64,000 nt of DNA, from contig NZ_CP013611.1 in the NCBI RefSeq assembly GCF_001482385.1, forward strand, positions 4,347,501 through 4,411,500, written 5' to 3'. The position numbers were made by a program, and so were the translations under genes. Shown in pieces: positions 26,782 through 36,456 of the stretch; the first letter of the stretch is position 1; every line of letters starts with the position of its first letter. The notes beneath the pieces are model-generated. The model saw only the letters and a program-made list of their open reading frames with translations. It was not told the DNA's origin and ran no database searches. The DNA comes from Pseudoalteromonas rubra (GTDB lineage: Bacteria; Pseudomonadota; Gammaproteobacteria; Enterobacterales; Alteromonadaceae).

Positions 26782-27814
26782 TGAAGAACAAAAACAACTG
26801 CCGCCGGCGTTTGATGTAGACAAACTGGATGGGGTCGATAAGGCCGCCATCCTGCTACTCAGCCTGACGGAAGAAGATGCCGCCCAAATCCTGAAGCATC
26901 TTGAACCAAAGCAGGTTCAGAAAGTGGGTATGGCGATGGCGGCGCTCGATGACTTATCGCAGGCCAAAATCAGTGCGGTACATAATCTGTTTATCGAGCA
27001 GATCCAAAGTTTCAGTACCATAGGATTCCAGTCAGAGGACTTCATTAAGAAGGCACTGACCGCAGCACTCGGTGAGGACAAAGCTGCCAGTCTGATCGAC
27101 CAGATTGTGATGGGCTCCGGCGCCAAAGGTCTGGACTCTTTGAAATGGATGGACTCTAAGCAGGTAGCAAATATCATCCGTAACGAGCACCCGCAGATAC
27201 AAACCATTGTACTGTCTTATCTCGAACCGGAGCAGTCTGCCGAGATACTGTCGCAGTTCCCTGAAAAAGTGCGGCTCGATTTGACAATGCGGATTGCAAA
27301 CCTTGAAGAGGTTCAACCTGCGGCACTGCAAGAGCTGAACGAAATCATGGAGAAACAGTTCGCAGGTCAGGCTGGTGCGCAAGCTGCGAAAATGGGCGGC
27401 CTGAAAGCCGCAGCAGATATCATGAACTATCTGGATACAAACATCGAAGGTCAGCTCATGGATTCTATCCGTGAGCATGACGAAGAAATGTCTCAACAAA
27501 TTCAGGATCTGATGTTTGTCTTTGAGAACCTCATGGATGTAGAGGACAGAGGCATTCAGGCTATTCTGCGCGAAGTACAGCAAGATGTCCTGATGAAAGC
27601 CATTAAGGGCGCCGACGATTCGCTGAAAGAGAAGATCATGAAGAACATGTCGAAGCGTGCAGCTGAAATGATGGCTGACGACCTGGAGGCAATGCCACCG
27701 GTACGGATCAGTGAAGTGGAAGCGGCGCAGAAAGAGATCCTGGCAACAGCCAGACGTCTTGCCGACTCGGGTGAAGTCATGCTCGGCGGTGGTGGTGGTG
27801 AGGAGTTCTTGTAA
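26774..27814 (+). CDS. fliG: Flagellar motor switch protein FliG
   Basis: This 346-residue rotor protein binds FliF, FliM and the stator. The N-terminal domain (LDGVDKAAILLLSL), the middle EHPQ motif (NEHPQIQTIVLSYL) and the C-terminal torque helix with alternating charges (QDVLMKAIKGADDSLKEKI) are all visible. The length is normal for polar-flagellum FliG. Confidence 0.95.
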   Translation: MSDEEQKQLPPAFDVDKLDGVDKAAILLLSLTEEDAAQILKHLEPKQVQKVGMAMAALDDLSQAKISAVHNLFIEQIQSFSTIGFQSEDFIKKALTAALGEDKAASLIDQIVMGSGAKGLDSLKWMDSKQVANIIRNEHPQIQTIVLSYLEPEQSAEILSQFPEKVRLDLTMRIANLEEVQPAALQELNEIMEKQFAGQAGAQAAKMGGLKAAADIMNYLDTNIEGQLMDSIREHDEEMSQQIQDLMFVFENLMDVEDRGIQAILREVQQDVLMKAIKGADDSLKEKIMKNMSKRAAEMMADDLEAMPPVRISEVEAAQKEILATARRLADSGEVMLGGGGGEEFL

Positions 27815-27817
27815 GCC

Positions 27818-28633
27818 ATGGCTGAGAAGAAGTTATATCGTGGTAAGCCTGTGAGCTCAGAAGCATTGGATGAGCTACTTGAGAACTGGCCAATCCCAAA
27901 TGTGGATGAGGATTTGAGTAAGTACTCCGGGCGCTCAACCGCCATGGGTACCCCACTTGAAGAGCTTTATCAACAAAAAGTCAGTCAGCCAGAGCCTGAG
28001 CCTGAGGCAGAAGAAGTCCCTATGCTCACACTTGAAGAGTTGGAGCAGATCAGACAGGACGCTTATGAAGAAGGCCTGAAACAGGGTCATGAGCAGGGCT
28101 ATATAGAGGGGTTTGATAAAGGCGTTAGTGAGGGCAAAGAAGCGGGCTATAAAGAAGGAGTAACGCTTGGTAAAGAGCAAGGAATAGAAGAATCAAAGCC
28201 GCTGATTGAAGAGCGATTACATTCTTTGTCCGCGTTACTTGAAGCAACTCAAAAGCCCCTTCGCCAGATAGATGAAGCTGCCGAAAAGCAGTTATTGCAA
28301 CTCGTCAATTTATTGGCAGAGCAAGTGATCTTTGAGCAAGTTAAAACCCGCCCTGAGCTCATTTTACAGGCCCTGAAGAAAGGCATTGATGCCTTACCGT
28401 TGCATGACACACAGATGCGGATCAACTTGCACCCGGAAGATTTAGCCCTGGTTAAAGAAGCCTATGGCGAAGAAACCATCGCTGAGCAACACTGGCAGTT
28501 AGTGCCAGAGCCGACGCTTGAACGCGGTGGTTGTCATATCAGAACGCCTGAATCGTCAATTGACCTGAGCCTTAAAAATCGCATCGCTGAAGTGTTGGGC
28601 AGTTTTCTGCAAGCCAGCGGTGCTGATAGCTGA
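27818..28633 (+). CDS. fliH: Flagellar assembly protein FliH
   Basis: This 271-residue regulator of the export ATPase FliI has an acidic N-terminal part and a central GxxxG-type helical repeat rich in glycine and glutamate (EEGLKQGHEQGYIEG, then GVSEGKEAGYKEG). The C-terminal FliH/YscL domain follows from about residue 130. It lies 3 bp after fliG. Confidence 0.92.
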   Translation: MAEKKLYRGKPVSSEALDELLENWPIPNVDEDLSKYSGRSTAMGTPLEELYQQKVSQPEPEPEAEEVPMLTLEELEQIRQDAYEEGLKQGHEQGYIEGFDKGVSEGKEAGYKEGVTLGKEQGIEESKPLIEERLHSLSALLEATQKPLRQIDEAAEKQLLQLVNLLAEQVIFEQVKTRPELILQALKKGIDALPLHDTQMRINLHPEDLALVKEAYGEETIAEQHWQLVPEPTLERGGCHIRTPESSIDLSLKNRIAEVLGSFLQASGADS

Positions 28634-28679
28634 ACTTAAGCACAACGCGGTGTGCTGAATTGGTCGCCGCAAAAAATGT

Positions 28680-28695
28680 TGGAGAGATTTTTGCA
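28680..28695 (+). promoter_or_regulatory. Possible internal sigma-54 promoter before fliI
   Basis: TGGAGAGATTTTTGCA in the 97 bp gap between fliH and fliI has GG and GC at the exact 12-base offset and a full TTTTTGCA -12 region, but the -24 box is TGGAG rather than TGGCA. It lies 36 bp before the fliI ATG, the same distance as the accepted sites. The unusual gap in an otherwise tight operon supports it. Confidence 0.5.
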
Positions 28696-28730
28696 TAAGT
28701 GAGTTATCTGAATTTATTCACTGACAGCAA

Positions 28731-30074
28731 ATGACCGTATCCAGTTCGACAGAGCAACCTTTGGCTGAACGCCTGCAAAAATTTCAAAAACATATCCAGC
28801 CATACGGTGTCGCCGTTGCGGGCAGTCTCACTCGGGTCGTTGGTCTCACACTTGAGGCTAAGGGTCTTAATGCCCCGGTCGGGAGCCAGTGTAAAATTGA
28901 AACTATTCGTGGCTTTGTCGATGCTGAAGTTATCGGGTTCAACCATGATACCCTCTATTTGATGCCCAATGATCATATATCAGGTGTGTTACCTGGCGCC
29001 CGTGTTATCCCGCAAATCAAAGAGGCAGGCTTGCCTGTTGGAATGACTCTGTTGGGTCGGGTTGTAGATGGCCTGGGTCGCCCGCTTGATGGGCTCGGAC
29101 CGATTGAGGCTGAAACCCACCTTAAATTCGCACAGGCGGCGATTAATCCTCTGGCCAGAAGGCCAATTAAAGAACCAATGGACGTCGGCGTGCGTGCCAT
29201 TAACTCCATTGTAACGGTCGGGCAAGGGCAGCGAATGGGCCTGTTTGCAGGCAGTGGTGTCGGTAAGTCCGTGCTGCTCGGCATGATGACGCGTGGCAGT
29301 GAAGCAGACGTCATTGTGGTAGGCCTGGTTGGCGAGCGGGGCCGGGAAGTAAAAGAATTTATTGATGAAATCCTCGGTGTTGAAGGGCGACAGCGCTCCG
29401 TCGTCGTCGCGGCACCGGCCGATGCATCACCCTTGATGCGATTGAAGGGGTGCGAGAGTGCGGTCACAATTGCAGAGTATTTTCGTGATCAGGGGCTGAA
29501 TGTGTTGTTGCTGCTGGATTCGGTCACTCGTTATGCCATGGCGCAGCGTGAAATCGCGCTGGCGGTGGGGGAGCCACCGGCAACCAAAGGTTATCCGCCC
29601 TCCGTATTTGCCAAACTGCCGGCTTTGGTCGAACGGGCGGGTAACGGTGGGGAAGGGCAGGGGTCGATCACGGCGTTCTTCACGGTATTGAGTGAAGGGG
29701 ACGATATGCAAGACCCGATTGCAGATTCAGCCCGGGCAATTCTTGATGGCCACATCGTTTTATCGCGGGAGCTGGCTGACAGTGGTCACTATCCGGCCAT
29801 TGACATCGAAAAATCCATTTCACGGGTCATGCCGCAGGTGGTATCAGACAGTCACATGCAACAGGCGCGTGTGCTCAAGCAGGTTTATTCTATGTATCAG
29901 CAAAATAAAGATATGATCACATTGGGTGCCTACCAGCAAGGCAGTGACCCTATGTTGGATCAGGCCATCAATATGATGCCTAATATCAACGCCTTCTTGC
30001 AGCAAGGTATGAAAGACGTGTTGCACTATGACGAATGTCTGCAAGGTCTGGCACAACTTCTGGGACAAGGCTAA
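28731..30074 (+). CDS. fliI: Flagellar export ATPase FliI
   Basis: This 447-residue ATPase energises flagellar protein export and is related to F1-ATPase beta subunits. Walker A reads FAGSGVGKS, followed by [13 protein letters not shown] and the Walker B segment [16 protein letters not shown]. The length is typical. The stop overlaps the fliJ ATG as TAATG. Confidence 0.95.
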   Translation: MTVSSSTEQPLAERLQKFQKHIQPYGVAVAGSLTRVVGLTLEAKGLNAPVGSQCKIETIRGFVDAEVIGFNHDTLYLMPNDHISGVLPGARVIPQIKEAGLPVGMTLLGRVVDGLGRPLDGLGPIEAETHLKFAQAAINPLARRPIKEPMDVGVRAINSIVTVGQGQRMGLFAGSGVGKSVLLGMMTRGSEADVIVVGLVGERGREVKEFIDEILGVEGRQRSVVVAAPADASPLMRLKGCESAVTIAEYFRDQGLNVLLLLDSVTRYAMAQREIALAVGEPPATKGYPPSVFAKLPALVERAGNGGEGQGSITAFFTVLSEGDDMQDPIADSARAILDGHIVLSRELADSGHYPAIDIEKSISRVMPQVVSDSHMQQARVLKQVYSMYQQNKDMITLGAYQQGSDPMLDQAINMMPNINAFLQQGMKDVLHYDECLQGLAQLLGQG

Positions 30075-30520
30075 TGGCAAATAACAAACTTGACTTACTG
30101 TTCAAACTTGAAAGCGAGAAAGAAGAAAAGTTACGCCTTAATTTTATTCAGGCGGAGCAAAACTTTCATGCCAATCAACAAAAACTCAATGGTCTGAATG
30201 ATTTTCGTCTTGAATATAGTCAACAGCTTCATCAAAAAGCGCAGCAAGGCCTGTCGAGTGCGGGGTTTGGCCAGTATCACGCTTTCATCAGTAAGATTGA
30301 AGAGGCCATTCGGCAGCAGGCTAATACAGTTGCCACCGCTAAACGGGTGGTAGATCAGCGTCGTAAGTTATGGTTAGAGCAGCAAGTGAAAGCCAAAGCG
30401 ATTGCCAAGCTGATAGAGAAAAAGGCGTTAGAGGAGCAACAAAGGCTGGCCAAAGCAGAGCAGAAAATGCTTGATGAGTTTGCGACCAATATTTTCATGC
30501 GTCGTAAGCTCGCACAATAA
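30074..30520 (+). CDS. fliJ: Flagellar export chaperone FliJ
   Basis: This 148-residue, almost entirely coiled-coil protein is the central stalk of the export ATPase. It starts at MANNK, whose ATG shares one base with the fliI stop. Heptad-like charged helices fill the length, with lysine- and glutamate-rich stretches. It is the last gene of the fliE operon. Confidence 0.9.
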   Translation: MANNKLDLLFKLESEKEEKLRLNFIQAEQNFHANQQKLNGLNDFRLEYSQQLHQKAQQGLSSAGFGQYHAFISKIEEAIRQQANTVATAKRVVDQRRKLWLEQQVKAKAIAKLIEKKALEEQQRLAKAEQKMLDEFATNIFMRRKLAQ

Positions 30521-30547
30521 TAAAAGGTGTCAAAAATAATCCATTAA

Positions 30548-30563
30548 TGGCGTACTTTTTGCA
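30548..30563 (+). promoter_or_regulatory. Sigma-54 promoter of the fliK operon
   Basis: TGGCGTACTTTTTGCA matches the -24/-12 consensus with correct spacing and lies 68 bp before fliK. It should start the fliKLMNOPQR-flhB transcript under FlrC control. Confidence 0.82.
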
Positions 30564-30630
30564 CTGTTAATCCAGTATATCAATTTAATCCGGTTAGCGG
30601 CGCAAACTTGCCGCACAGAAAGGTGAAAAT

Positions 30631-32949
30631 ATGGTCAATGTTTCGCTAGAAGTAGCAATCAATAACGGAGTTTCGGCGAAGGGAAAAGATCAAACGGAAC
30701 AAGCGGAAGAGTCAGGATTTCTTGCCATGCTTGCCCAGGCAGAACAAGACAGCAGTGATGAAACGCCTCAGTCTGATGCGCAAAGCGCGGGTGACTATGC
30801 CCCGCTGCCAGAGGGCTTGGATCGCCGTTTAGGTCTCGATGATAGTCATTTGCCGAAAAAACAAAAAACCGCGCCGGATGAACCTTTACGGCTTGATGAT
30901 TCTGAGATACCCGGCAAGGGGAGTACGGGAGCTGGTGGTGGGGCAAACACCAGTGATGCTGATGAGCTGCTTGCTCAAATTACTTCCTCCAATGCGCAAA
31001 GTACGGAGGTCGCTCACAGTTTGGCACCTGTTCCCAAAGCGCTAAAAGATTATTTGGGTAAAGAAACTCTGGTGACACCACCTGAAACGAAAAAGCCGCT
31101 CGACAACATTGGGCCCGGGCCAGTTGTACCTGCTCCTTTGGGTCAGGGGGATTTGAGTCCGACTGACGATGTTGTGGATCCTCAGCTGCAAGAGGCGACA
31201 CCTAAATCTGTCACCGCAGGCACAAATGTACTTCCCGACGGCAACCAAATGAAAGGCAAAATCCAGGTGGAGAGTGTGGATGAGCTGGTTATTCATAAAC
31301 GGATTGAACGCGTGGGGCCTGGTATCACACAACCCAGCGAATCATCTGGACCTGTGACTGATGAGCAGCTTGCCAAAGGCGAGGGAAAACCCGCCGGGAT
31401 CCTGGATGCGTTAAAATCGGACAATGCTGAAATCAATTTGAAAGACAGTGGCAAAATACAGGCCCAGGCTAAGCCTTTGAATGCAGAGCAACCGCTTCCA
31501 GGTGCTAAACCGGTTACCACGGAAGCCTCGTCTGTACAAGCGAATCCAGTGCAAGCGACCCCTGTAAACGTTAAAGAAGCGTCACTGCAGCACGAACAAA
31601 CGCCTGAACAGGTTACCGTGCATAAATCAGTGACTGAAAAAGTGCTACTCGACGGTAAAATCGTTCAGCGCCCGGTTGATCAAGTAGGCCCTGTGATAAG
31701 GGCTCCTCAGGGCGACCAGAATGAGACCAAGCTCAGTGAGCAAGCGCTGAATGAACAGAGCGAGCAGAGCGAATTCTTGCGCACTAACAAACCTCAGGTG
31801 TCAGCCGCTGATAATGTGACTAAAGCACAACAACCTGTACAACCACCTCAAGGCGCCAATGTGAACAGCACTGCGGACTTGAAAGCCATGGTTGACACAC
31901 TCACTCCGCAGCAAAAGCAAACGCTTGCGGCTAATTTGCAGTCACAACTGGATAGCAAAGAACTAAGTGAGCCTGAGCATCGTGCAAAAGCCGAGCAGTT
32001 GTTGCAACAGTTGGGTGTCAAACCGTCCGGGACGATGTCTGGCAAGGCTGAAAATGTAACAACACCGGTTGTGTCAAATGCGGAGCAGCCCGACCAGGCT
32101 GAACAGGCCAAAGTATCTGATAAAGATAATAACACCGCCAGAGTAACTGATCCGATAGCGCCAGAGAGGGTCAGCAAACAGGCGGCGACAGTGAGCCAGT
32201 CTGGAGCAAATAGCCTAGATCAGAAAGCGCAAAGTAAAGATGCTCAACAGCAAACTACTGTCACCGAGTTACAAGACAGTGAACATGCTGAATTAGCCCA
32301 GCTTAAAAAAGAGGGCGGGCAGTCCGAACAGCAAAATTCACAACAGCGCAGTGCCATGCCCGCACCGGTAGAGAATATTTTTAAAGCCATTCGTAGCGAG
32401 CGCATGGATGATGGATTGAAGCATGAATTTAATGAAGTGCTGGCGCAGGTAGAGCAGGTTCGCCAGAATCAACAGGTGAATCAACAAAGCGCCGTGAATC
32501 AAAAAGCCATACAAACCGATCCTGCTGTTAGTCAGGCCATCAACATCGCCCGCAATGATGCTGTGAAAGCATTACAAGAGCGTGTGAACATGATGCTGAA
32601 TATCAACAATAAAGAAGCGGAAATTCGTCTGGACCCACCCGAATTGGGCAGTATGCAGATCCGAATTCGTTCTGAAGGCGAGCAGGCTCAGGTAAACTTT
32701 GTCGTGCAAAACCAGCAAGCCAAAGAGCAGTTAGAACAGTCCATGCCAAAGCTCAGAGAGATGCTTGCTGAGCAGGGGATCCAGCTTGGAGAAAGCAATA
32801 TTCAGCAGGGGCAGGGAGGAGAGCAGCAGCAGGAATCATCCCAAGGTCATGGAACACTTGCTAATAATGGCAGTGAAGCGCAAAATAACGGCCAACAATC
32901 AACGACTAGCAGACGGCAAAGTGATTCAGCAATAGATTACTATGCATAA
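30631..32949 (+). CDS. fliK: Flagellar hook-length control protein FliK
   Basis: This 772-residue secreted ruler sets hook length and switches export specificity through FlhB. A long Gln/Glu/Pro-rich disordered region occupies residues 1-640. The conserved Flg_hook domain lies near 650-730 (EIRLDPPELGSMQIRI, then VQNQQAKEQLEQSMPKL), followed by a Gln/Ser tail. It is much longer than the enteric FliK of about 400 residues. Degenerate Gly-Pro repeats occur in the first half. A second FliK-like gene lies at 57533. Confidence 0.9.
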   Translation: MVNVSLEVAINNGVSAKGKDQTEQAEESGFLAMLAQAEQDSSDETPQSDAQSAGDYAPLPEGLDRRLGLDDSHLPKKQKTAPDEPLRLDDSEIPGKGSTGAGGGANTSDADELLAQITSSNAQSTEVAHSLAPVPKALKDYLGKETLVTPPETKKPLDNIGPGPVVPAPLGQGDLSPTDDVVDPQLQEATPKSVTAGTNVLPDGNQMKGKIQVESVDELVIHKRIERVGPGITQPSESSGPVTDEQLAKGEGKPAGILDALKSDNAEINLKDSGKIQAQAKPLNAEQPLPGAKPVTTEASSVQANPVQATPVNVKEASLQHEQTPEQVTVHKSVTEKVLLDGKIVQRPVDQVGPVIRAPQGDQNETKLSEQALNEQSEQSEFLRTNKPQVSAADNVTKAQQPVQPPQGANVNSTADLKAMVDTLTPQQKQTLAANLQSQLDSKELSEPEHRAKAEQLLQQLGVKPSGTMSGKAENVTTPVVSNAEQPDQAEQAKVSDKDNNTARVTDPIAPERVSKQAATVSQSGANSLDQKAQSKDAQQQTTVTELQDSEHAELAQLKKEGGQSEQQNSQQRSAMPAPVENIFKAIRSERMDDGLKHEFNEVLAQVEQVRQNQQVNQQSAVNQKAIQTDPAVSQAINIARNDAVKALQERVNMMLNINNKEAEIRLDPPELGSMQIRIRSEGEQAQVNFVVQNQQAKEQLEQSMPKLREMLAEQGIQLGESNIQQGQGGEQQQESSQGHGTLANNGSEAQNNGQQSTTSRRQSDSAIDYYA

Positions 32950-32993
32950 CAGCTGCTATGATTAAGGTTAAAGTGATTTAAAGAAGCGCGGAT

Positions 32994-33518
32994 ATGGCAG
33001 AAGAAAGCGATTTAGAAATAGAAGAATCTGGTGGTTCCAAGAAAAAGTTGATCATCATTATTGCCGCTGTGGTTGTTGTTTTAGGCGCAGTAGCAGGCTA
33101 CTTTTTATTTGCAGGGTCAGATGACGCGCCCGAATCGCTGGCAGAAGAGACGACTGAGCAGCAAGAGCAGGCATCACAGGAAAATGCGGCGCAAACAGGC
33201 AGTGCACTGTATGTTGCCATGCCTCGTCCCTTTGTATTTAACGTACCAGGCGCCAGTCGCGACCGAATTGTACAAATTAAAGTACAATTATTGGTGCGCG
33301 GTGACGTCAACGAAGAGGTCGCAAAGAAGCATATTCCTCTGATTGAAGGGACGCTGCTAAGTGTGTTTTCGACCACAACCGCTGATGAATTGAGTACCAG
33401 CGCGGGTAAAGAGACTCTGCGCCTTGGTGCTCTGGACAAAGTTCAGGCTGCAATGGAAAGCGTTGAAGGCAGCAAGGTGGTCGAGCGCGTATTATTCACC
33501 GGTTTTGTAATGCAGTAG
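32994..33518 (+). CDS. fliL: Flagellar basal body-associated protein FliL
   Basis: This 174-residue inner-membrane protein has a short cytoplasmic N-terminus, one membrane segment (about 18-38) and a periplasmic stomatin-like FliL domain (YVAMPRPFVFN to the end). It associates with stators and the export gate. An acidic linker lies between the membrane segment and the domain. Confidence 0.92.
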   Translation: MAEESDLEIEESGGSKKKLIIIIAAVVVVLGAVAGYFLFAGSDDAPESLAEETTEQQEQASQENAAQTGSALYVAMPRPFVFNVPGASRDRIVQIKVQLLVRGDVNEEVAKKHIPLIEGTLLSVFSTTTADELSTSAGKETLRLGALDKVQAAMESVEGSKVVERVLFTGFVMQ

Positions 33519-33527
33519 GAAGAGTCA

Positions 33528-34622
33528 GTGAGCGACTTATTATCACAAGACGAAATCGATGCCTTATTGCATGGTGTCGATGAGGTCGAAGAAGAAGAAG
33601 TCCCGGATAGTGACGATGGCGGTACCAGTAACGCCTTACAATACGACTTTTCGTCACAGGACCGTATCGTCCGTGGTCGCATGCCGACTTTGGAAATCGT
33701 TAATGAGCGATTCGCTCGGCACATGCGGATCAGTTTGTTTAACATGATGCGTCGTACTGCCGAGGTATCAATCAATGGCGTGCAGATGCTCAAGTTCGGT
33801 GAGTACATTCACACACTGTTTGTTCCGACCAGTTTGAACATGGTACGTTTTCGTCCGCTCAAAGGGACGGGATTGATCACCATGGAAGCCCGCCTGGTGT
33901 TTATCCTGGTGGATAACTTCTTTGGCGGTGATGGGCGCTACCACGCGAAAATAGAAGGGCGCGAATTTACACCAACAGAGCGGCGGATCGTTCAGATGCT
34001 GCTCAAAATCATTTTTGAAGATTATAAAGAAGCCTGGGCACCGGTTATGGATGTGTCGTTTGAATATCTCGACTCGGAAGTGAACCCGGCGATGGCGAAT
34101 ATCGTCTCTCCAACTGAGGTTGTGGTGATCAGCTCATTTCACATTGAGCTGGATGGCGGGGGAGGAGACTTCCACATTTCCTTACCTTATTCCATGCTTG
34201 AGCCTATTCGTGAACTGCTTGATGCGGGTGTTCAGTCTGACACTGAAGACACGGATCTGCGCTGGAGTAAGGCGCTGCGTGATGAAATTATGGATGTTGA
34301 AGTGGAGATGTCTACACAACTACTCGAAGTAGACTTATCGCTTGACCAAATCATGCAGTTAAAAGCGGGTGATATTATTCCGGTTGAGATGCCCGAGCAT
34401 ATCACAGTATTTGTGGAAGAACTGCCGACCTTTAGGGCTAAAATGGGGCGTTCTCGTGACAATGTGGCGCTGCAAATCAGCGAGAAGATTAAACGTCCGG
34501 AATCTGTGAAGTCAGAACTTCATGTGTTTACGAAGGGCGGCAAGAAGCTAGACTCGGATGCTGAGTTGGCAGAGTTAGAAGAAGATCTGCATCTGTCTGA
34601 AGGTGTGGATTTAGATTGGTGA
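33528..34622 (+). CDS. fliM: Flagellar motor switch protein FliM
   Basis: This 364-residue switch protein receives phosphorylated CheY. The N-terminal CheY-binding peptide is intact (LLSQDEIDALLHG, residues 4-16). The middle CheC-like domain with GRMPTLEIVNERFARH and a C-terminal SpoA domain follow. It begins with GTG after AGGAAGAG. The N-terminal peptide resembles repeats in this organism's CheA linker and the CheZ tail. Confidence 0.95.
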   Translation: MSDLLSQDEIDALLHGVDEVEEEEVPDSDDGGTSNALQYDFSSQDRIVRGRMPTLEIVNERFARHMRISLFNMMRRTAEVSINGVQMLKFGEYIHTLFVPTSLNMVRFRPLKGTGLITMEARLVFILVDNFFGGDGRYHAKIEGREFTPTERRIVQMLLKIIFEDYKEAWAPVMDVSFEYLDSEVNPAMANIVSPTEVVVISSFHIELDGGGGDFHISLPYSMLEPIRELLDAGVQSDTEDTDLRWSKALRDEIMDVEVEMSTQLLEVDLSLDQIMQLKAGDIIPVEMPEHITVFVEELPTFRAKMGRSRDNVALQISEKIKRPESVKSELHVFTKGGKKLDSDAELAELEEDLHLSEGVDLDW

Positions 34623-34650
34623 TGAAGAAGTTAATTAAGGTAGTCAGTGC

Positions 34651-35052
34651 ATGAGTGATGATCAAGATACAATGGACGAATGGGCGGCTGCACTCGCAGA
34701 GGCTGAGGAAGCTGACCAGGACGGTGCTGAAGCCGAGGTTGCTGAACTGGAAGAGTTGCAAGACAGCGGCGCTTCTCTGAGCGCTGATGAAAAGCGTAAG
34801 CTCGATACGATTTTAGACATCCCGGTCACCATTTCGATGGAAGTTGGGCGCTCTAAGATCAACATACGGAACTTGCTTCAGTTGAACCAGGGGTCTGTTG
34901 TTGAACTGGACAGAGTGGCCGGTGAGCCTTTGGATGTGCTGGTCAATGGTACCCTGATTGCGCATGGCGAAGTGGTTGTTGTTAACGATAAGTTCGGTAT
35001 TCGCCTGACTGACGTTATCAGTCAGGTTGAACGTATCAAAAAGCTTCGCTAA
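34651..35052 (+). CDS. fliN: Flagellar motor switch protein FliN
   Basis: This 133-residue C-ring protein has an acidic N-terminal extension of about 45 residues and a SpoA domain (LDIPVTISMEVGRSKINIRN to the end). It completes the lower C ring with FliM and FliG. Confidence 0.94.
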   Translation: MSDDQDTMDEWAAALAEAEEADQDGAEAEVAELEELQDSGASLSADEKRKLDTILDIPVTISMEVGRSKINIRNLLQLNQGSVVELDRVAGEPLDVLVNGTLIAHGEVVVVNDKFGIRLTDVISQVERIKKLR

Positions 35053-35062
35053 CAGATCGCTA

Positions 35063-35434
35063 ATGAGTGCTTTGATATTCTCCAGTGTGGCTGCGGTGCA
35101 GCCACCAGGCGGGCTCAGCAGTGAGTTATTGTCAGTGGGCCTGTCTTTAGCGTTTGTAGTGGTGGCAATCATTGGCCTTGCCCTGCTGGTGAAACGCTTT
35201 AACCCCAATCTGGGTAACAGCCAGGATTTTAAAGTGATCCGCAGTCTGCCGCTTGGCAGCAAAGAGCGTTTACTGATCATTGAAATAGACAACAAACAAC
35301 ACTTGCTGGGCGTAACACCGCACAGTATTAATTATTTATATCAGTTAGAGTCACCCTTAGAAGTGACACCCACAGCCCCGTTTGCTCAAGAACTCAGCCG
35401 CTTAATGTCTGGCGCAAATAACAATAAGAAATGA
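35063..35434 (+). CDS. fliO: Flagellar biosynthetic protein FliO
   Basis: This 123-residue protein assists FliP assembly in the export gate. It has one membrane segment (about 25-45) and a FliO domain ([20 protein letters not shown]). The ATG at 35063 is preferred over an upstream TTG at 35027 that overlaps fliN. The gene lies 10 bp after fliN. Confidence 0.88.
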   Translation: MSALIFSSVAAVQPPGGLSSELLSVGLSLAFVVVAIIGLALLVKRFNPNLGNSQDFKVIRSLPLGSKERLLIIEIDNKQHLLGVTPHSINYLYQLESPLEVTPTAPFAQELSRLMSGANNNKK

Positions 35435-35438
35435 ACCT

Positions 35439-36179
35439 ATGATCCGATTTTTACTCCTTATCACAGTGTTGTGCTTTGCTCCGGGTGCTTTAGCAGACGG
35501 CATTGAGGCACTGAGTGTGACAACCAATCCGGATGGCTCTCAGGAATATTCAGTTACGCTGCAAGTGCTGGCCATAATGACGGCGCTGAGTTTTATCCCT
35601 GCCGCTGTGATTATGATGACCTCCTTTACCCGTATCATTGTGGTACTGGCGATCCTGCGTCAGGCGATTGGCTTGCAGCAATCGCCGTCTAATCAGGTAT
35701 TGGTGGGGATGTCTTTGTTTCTGACCTTTTTTATTATGGCACCTATCTTTAACCAGATTAATGATCGTGCGGTTCAGCCTTACCTGAATGAAGAATTGAC
35801 ATCAATTCAGGCGCTTGAGCAAGCCAAGGAACCGATCAAAGCATTTATGTTATCGCAAACGCGAATAAAGGATTTGGAAACATTCGCTAAAATAGCTGGC
35901 TACGATAAGCTAGATAGCCCGGAAGATACCCCGTTTGTGGTCATTATTCCGGCATTTGTGACCAGTGAACTGCAAACCGCTTTCATTATTGGCTTTATGT
36001 TTTTCATCCCCTTCCTGATTGTGGATCTGGTGGTTGCCAGTGTACTGATGGCGATGGGTATGATGATGCTATCACCTATGATAGTGGCCTTGCCTTTTAA
36101 GATTATGTTGTTTGTGCTGGTCGATGGCTGGTCTCTGATCATGGGTACCTTGGCTCGCAGTTTTGGCTTAGGAGTGTGA
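35439..36179 (+). CDS. fliP: Flagellar export gate protein FliP
   Basis: This 246-residue core gate subunit has a cleavable signal peptide (about residues 1-19, ending GALA) as in other FliP proteins. Four hydrophobic segments follow. The family motifs [17 protein letters not shown] and [15 protein letters not shown] are present. Confidence 0.95.
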   Translation: MIRFLLLITVLCFAPGALADGIEALSVTTNPDGSQEYSVTLQVLAIMTALSFIPAAVIMMTSFTRIIVVLAILRQAIGLQQSPSNQVLVGMSLFLTFFIMAPIFNQINDRAVQPYLNEELTSIQALEQAKEPIKAFMLSQTRIKDLETFAKIAGYDKLDSPEDTPFVVIIPAFVTSELQTAFIIGFMFFIPFLIVDLVVASVLMAMGMMMLSPMIVALPFKIMLFVLVDGWSLIMGTLARSFGLGV

Positions 36180-36180
36180 C

Positions 36181-36450
36181 ATGGAACCAGAAGTTTTTGT
36201 CGATATTCTGAGTGAATCGCTTTTTATTGTGATTAAACTGGTGACCGCCATTGTACTGCCAGGCCTGATGATAGGTCTGGTTGTGGCGGTGTTCCAGGCG
36301 GCAACCTCGATTAACGAACAAACCTTAAGTTTCCTGCCCAGACTTATCGTCACCATTGTGGCCCTGATTTTCGGTGGCCACTGGATGACTCAGGTACTGA
36401 TGGATTTTTTCAACCAGTTGGTGCTTCAGATCCCTGAAATCGCAGGTTAA
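36181..36450 (+). CDS. fliQ: Flagellar export gate protein FliQ
   Basis: This 89-residue protein has two membrane helices joined by the polar AATSINEQTLSFLP turn, the standard FliQ design. It lies 1 bp after fliP. Confidence 0.95.
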   Translation: MEPEVFVDILSESLFIVIKLVTAIVLPGLMIGLVVAVFQAATSINEQTLSFLPRLIVTIVALIFGGHWMTQVLMDFFNQLVLQIPEIAG

Positions 36451-36456
36451 CGTGCC

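Noticed and set aside
27032..27583. Minus-strand reading frame of 183 codons inside fliG
   Set aside because: It is antisense to a well-conserved fliG and shows no domain or start signal.
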